Part shown: piece by piece, positions 7,429-9,639 of the stretch | Numbering within the stretch: position 1 is the stretch's first letter | How the letters are laid out: each line of letters starts with the position of its first letter | Assembly: GCA_029239575.1 (NCBI GenBank) | Contig: JARBUP010000091.1 | Location: forward strand, 1 to 9,639 | DNA from: Bacillota bacterium | GTDB taxonomy: Bacteria; Bacillota; Clostridia; Tissierellales; Sedimentibacteraceae | Direction of reading: 5' to 3' | DNA length: 9,639 bases | The notes under the pieces: model-generated | What the model saw: only the letters and a program-made list of their open reading frames with translations | Told to the model about the DNA's origin: nothing | Databases searched by the model: none | Made by a program: the position numbers and the translations under genes

Positions 7429-7478
7429 GGGGACATTCCTCTACCACAGCGACTATCCTATTATAGAGGTGTGTCCCC
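7429..7478. repeat. REP-like palindromic element between recQ and rsmI
   Basis: The outer arms GGGGACA (7429-7435) and TGTCCCC (7472-7478) pair perfectly, and so do the inner arms CCTCTA (7438-7443) and TAGAGG (7464-7469). They are separated by a 2-by-2 internal loop and a 20-base centre. The element is much richer in G+C than its surroundings. The GGGGAC...GTCCCC form resembles the short palindromic repeats scattered through many clostridial genomes, some thought to be moved by REP-associated Y1 transposases (known for such elements generally; inferred here). No U tract follows on either strand, so it is not a standard terminator. The right arm encodes the final residues of RecQ (GDTPL). Confidence 0.72.
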
Positions 7479-9639
7479 CTTCCTTATATATTTGCATAAA
7501 GCAAACTTTATTTCTGTATATGTTATATTATCGGGCAGTGCTTCTTTAATAGGTTTTAATTTATCCCCGCCGATTTTTTTATATGCTTCAATTATTAATT
7601 CTTCATTTTCATCATTAACAAAATCAGAATATTTTATTTGAAATCCAAGCTTTGCGCAATACATTAAATGATTTTCAATAGTTAAAGTACTTAAATTTCG
7701 TTTTTCTGCAATTTCATTAATAGTTTTGCCTTCTTCATACATTTTATATGTTACAGTTCTTGTATCTTCTTTTTCTTGGTTTTTTTCATTATTTATGTTT
7801 ATTTCTTTTTTTTCTTGTTCTTCTTCATTATTAGTAGTTTCAGAAACAATTTTTATATTTTTTAAATCAATATTATTTTTTTCAATATAATTTTGAACTA
7901 CTTCAATAAATTTTGAAGCATATCTCTCTGCTTTAAATTCTCCAACTCCAGAAACTTTTAGCATTTCTACTTTATTTAAAGGAAATTTAATACTCATATC
8001 TTTTAATGTACCATCTGAAAACACTATGAAAGGCGGAACTTTTAAACTGTCTGCAATTTCTTTTCTCAACATTTTAAGTTCTTCAAACAATTTAGCATCA
8101 AATTCATAAGAATTATTTACTTCTTCCTTTTTACTTAATGCTTTTTTAATAAATACTTCAAGTTTTCCTCTAAGTACGGCATTGCCCGTTGTTGAAATAT
8201 TTAAAACAGGGAATTTATCTCCTGAAATATTAATAAAACCATCGGAAATTAAATAATCTATAATTTCTTTTAACGTATCTTTGTGATATTCTTTCATGAT
8301 ACCATACGTGCTTAATTTGTCAAATTTTAAATTTTTAATTCTTTGATTGTTGCTACCTTTAAGTACATCTATTACAACGGAACTTCCAAAACGCTCTTCC
8401 ATTCTGTAAATACAGGACAAAATTTTTTGAGACTCAACAGTAATGCTTTTACTTTCTATTTCATTTAAGCAACTTCCACAGTTATTGCAATTTTCTTTAT
8501 TATAACTTGAATCAAAATAACTTATTAAATATTTTCTTAAGCATTTATCCGTATTGCAAAAATTAATCATATCCCTAAGCTTTGCATATTCACTAGGTTT
8601 TGCTTTTCCATCCATACTGTTTTCTATAAGAAAGTTATTTAACACTATATCTTGAGGGCTAAATAAAAGTATACACTCAGAGTTTTCACCATCACGTCCT
8701 GCTCTGCCAGCTTCTTGGTAATAAGATTCAATATTTTTAGGCATGTTGTAATGTATAACATACCTTATATTTGACTTATCTATACCCATACCAAATGCAT
8801 TTGTAGCAACTATAATATCTACATTATCATATAAAAAATCTTCTTGATTTTTAATTCTTTCTTTATCTGATAAACCTGCGTGATATTTTACAGTTTTATG
8901 ACCTTCTTTAACTAACTTACTGCAAACTTCATCCGTTAGTTTTCTTGTTAAGCAATAAATAACACCTGATTTTCCTTTGTTTTCTTCAACATACTTCGAA
9001 AGAAAGGCAAATTTCTTATTAGTCCTTACTACTTCAAATTTAAGATTCTCTCTGTCAAATCCTGTTATTAATTCGAAATGGTTTTGTAAACCTATTAAAT
9101 TTATTATGTCATCTTTAACTGAAGGAGTTGCTGTAGCTGTAAAAGCTGTTATAACAATTTTCTCACCGTTAAGATTTCTTAATTTTTTTATTTTCAAATA
9201 GGAAGGCCTAAAATCATGCCCCCATTGAGAAACGCAGTGTGCTTCATCAACAGCTACCATGGATATATTAATATTTTTTAACAGTTCTATAAAACCTTCT
9301 GATTCAAGCCTCTCAGGTGCAACATATAAAAGTTTTAATTTATTATTTTCAGCATCACTTATTATTAGTCTAAGTTCACTTATAGATAGAGAACTGTTAA
9401 TAAATGCTGCAGGTATTCCTAACTCTTTAAGAGTATCCACTTGATCTTTCATAAGGGATATAAGCGGAGAAATAACTAAAACACACCCATCCATCATTAA
9501 AGCTGGTATTTGATAACAAAGAGATTTTCCTCCCCCTGTGGGCATTATAGCTAAAACATCCTTCTTAGCTAATATACTATCTATTATTTCCTTTTGACCA
9601 TTTCTAAATGATTCATATCCGAAGTATTTTTTTAATAAT
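7461..9639 (-). CDS. recQ: ATP-dependent DNA helicase RecQ, 5' end beyond right edge
   Basis: RecQ is a 3'-5' DNA helicase of recombination and repair. The visible frame starts with LLKKYFGYESFRNGQ, so only a few N-terminal codons are missing. Numbering from the Met codon at 9545 (31 codons are visible before it): Walker A MPTGGGKS (1-8), DEAH box VDEAHCVSQWGHDFRPSY (99-116), FTATATPS (135-142), ATNAFGMGIDKSN (247-259), QEAGRAGRDG (277-286), the RQC zinc cluster Cys335/353/356/359, and a C-terminal winged helix. An HRDC domain (about 485-555) and a charged linker (571-594) follow. A C-terminal helix-turn-helix of the RQC-minor/HTH_40 type, with TYKMYEEGKTINEIAEKRNL (599-618), then ends the protein. 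The last five residues, GDTPL, and the stop fall in or beside the palindromic repeat. The frame is open throughout. It is the first visible gene of the run leading to rsmI. Confidence 0.96.
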   Translation of the reverse strand, partial: LLKKYFGYESFRNGQKEIIDSILAKKDVLAIMPTGGGKSLCYQIPALMMDGCVLVISPLISLMKDQVDTLKELGIPAAFINSSLSISELRLIISDAENNKLKLLYVAPERLESEGFIELLKNINISMVAVDEAHCVSQWGHDFRPSYLKIKKLRNLNGEKIVITAFTATATPSVKDDIINLIGLQNHFELITGFDRENLKFEVVRTNKKFAFLSKYVEENKGKSGVIYCLTRKLTDEVCSKLVKEGHKTVKYHAGLSDKERIKNQEDFLYDNVDIIVATNAFGMGIDKSNIRYVIHYNMPKNIESYYQEAGRAGRDGENSECILLFSPQDIVLNNFLIENSMDGKAKPSEYAKLRDMINFCNTDKCLRKYLISYFDSSYNKENCNNCGSCLNEIESKSITVESQKILSCIYRMEERFGSSVVIDVLKGSNNQRIKNLKFDKLSTYGIMKEYHKDTLKEIIDYLISDGFINISGDKFPVLNISTTGNAVLRGKLEVFIKKALSKKEEVNNSYEFDAKLFEELKMLRKEIADSLKVPPFIVFSDGTLKDMSIKFPLNKVEMLKVSGVGEFKAERYASKFIEVVQNYIEKNNIDLKNIKIVSETTNNEEEQEKKEININNEKNQEKEDTRTVTYKMYEEGKTINEIAEKRNLSTLTIENHLMYCAKLGFQIKYSDFVNDENEELIIEAYKKIGGDKLKPIKEALPDNITYTEIKFALCKYIRKGDTPL

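Noticed and set aside
7412..7447. GTG start at 7447 adding 12 residues (MVEECPRKKESK) to RsmI
   Set aside because: It has no ribosome binding site, the sequence derives from the palindromic repeat, and family members begin at the internal M-S-K-L-F that has AGGAG 6 bases upstream.
7429..7478. The palindrome as a rho-independent terminator between recQ and rsmI
   Set aside because: No run of U follows the stem on either strand, and rsmI has no obvious promoter of its own after it.
8977..9444. Two short plus-strand frames opposite recQ
   Set aside because: They are shadows of the helicase domain with no independent evidence.
9543..9545. ATG at 9545 as the recQ start
   Set aside because: It lies in the Walker A region. 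The same frame stays open to the edge and encodes the conserved LLKKYFGYESFRNGQ segment, so the true start is outside.

Overview
This is an AT-rich stretch (roughly 30% G+C or less by eye) that looks like a clostridial (Firmicutes) chromosome. The evidence is a T-box tRNA-sensing leader, strong purine-rich Shine-Dalgarno sites, one TTG start, rho-independent terminators with long U tracts, and gene families typical of low-GC anaerobes. I cannot place it to genus.

Layout. Positions 1-403 hold a divergent control region. On the minus strand, a near-consensus promoter drives a T-box leader whose target, probably an aminoacyl-tRNA synthetase and possibly tyrS, lies off the left edge. On the plus strand, a second strong promoter drives a 661-codon EF-G-like GTPase of the Tet(M)/Tet(O)/TetB(P) ribosomal-protection superfamily. 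That gene converges on a GTP-type PEP carboxykinase gene (pckG, minus strand), and the two share a bidirectional hairpin terminator. pckG has its own promoter, with a 12-bp palindrome over the -35 box.

The rest of the window (4448 to the right edge) reads as one minus-strand gene run: recQ (its first few codons are off the edge), rsmI, a DUF554 membrane protein, and an NhaC-family antiporter. Gaps are only 20-50 bp, and a terminator overlaps the antiporter stop codon. The genes share no obvious pathway: DNA repair helicase, 16S rRNA C1402 methyltransferase, unknown membrane protein, cation/H+ or metabolite antiporter. This looks like co-transcribed housekeeping.

I see no CRISPR array, phage, transposase, toxin-antitoxin or defence cluster, and no convincing new multi-gene system. 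The points most worth a second look are a REP-like palindromic element between recQ and rsmI that appears to supply the last codons and stop of recQ, a Tet(M)-like factor whose domain IV tip resembles EF-G rather than a proven resistance protein, and the palindrome at the pckG promoter.
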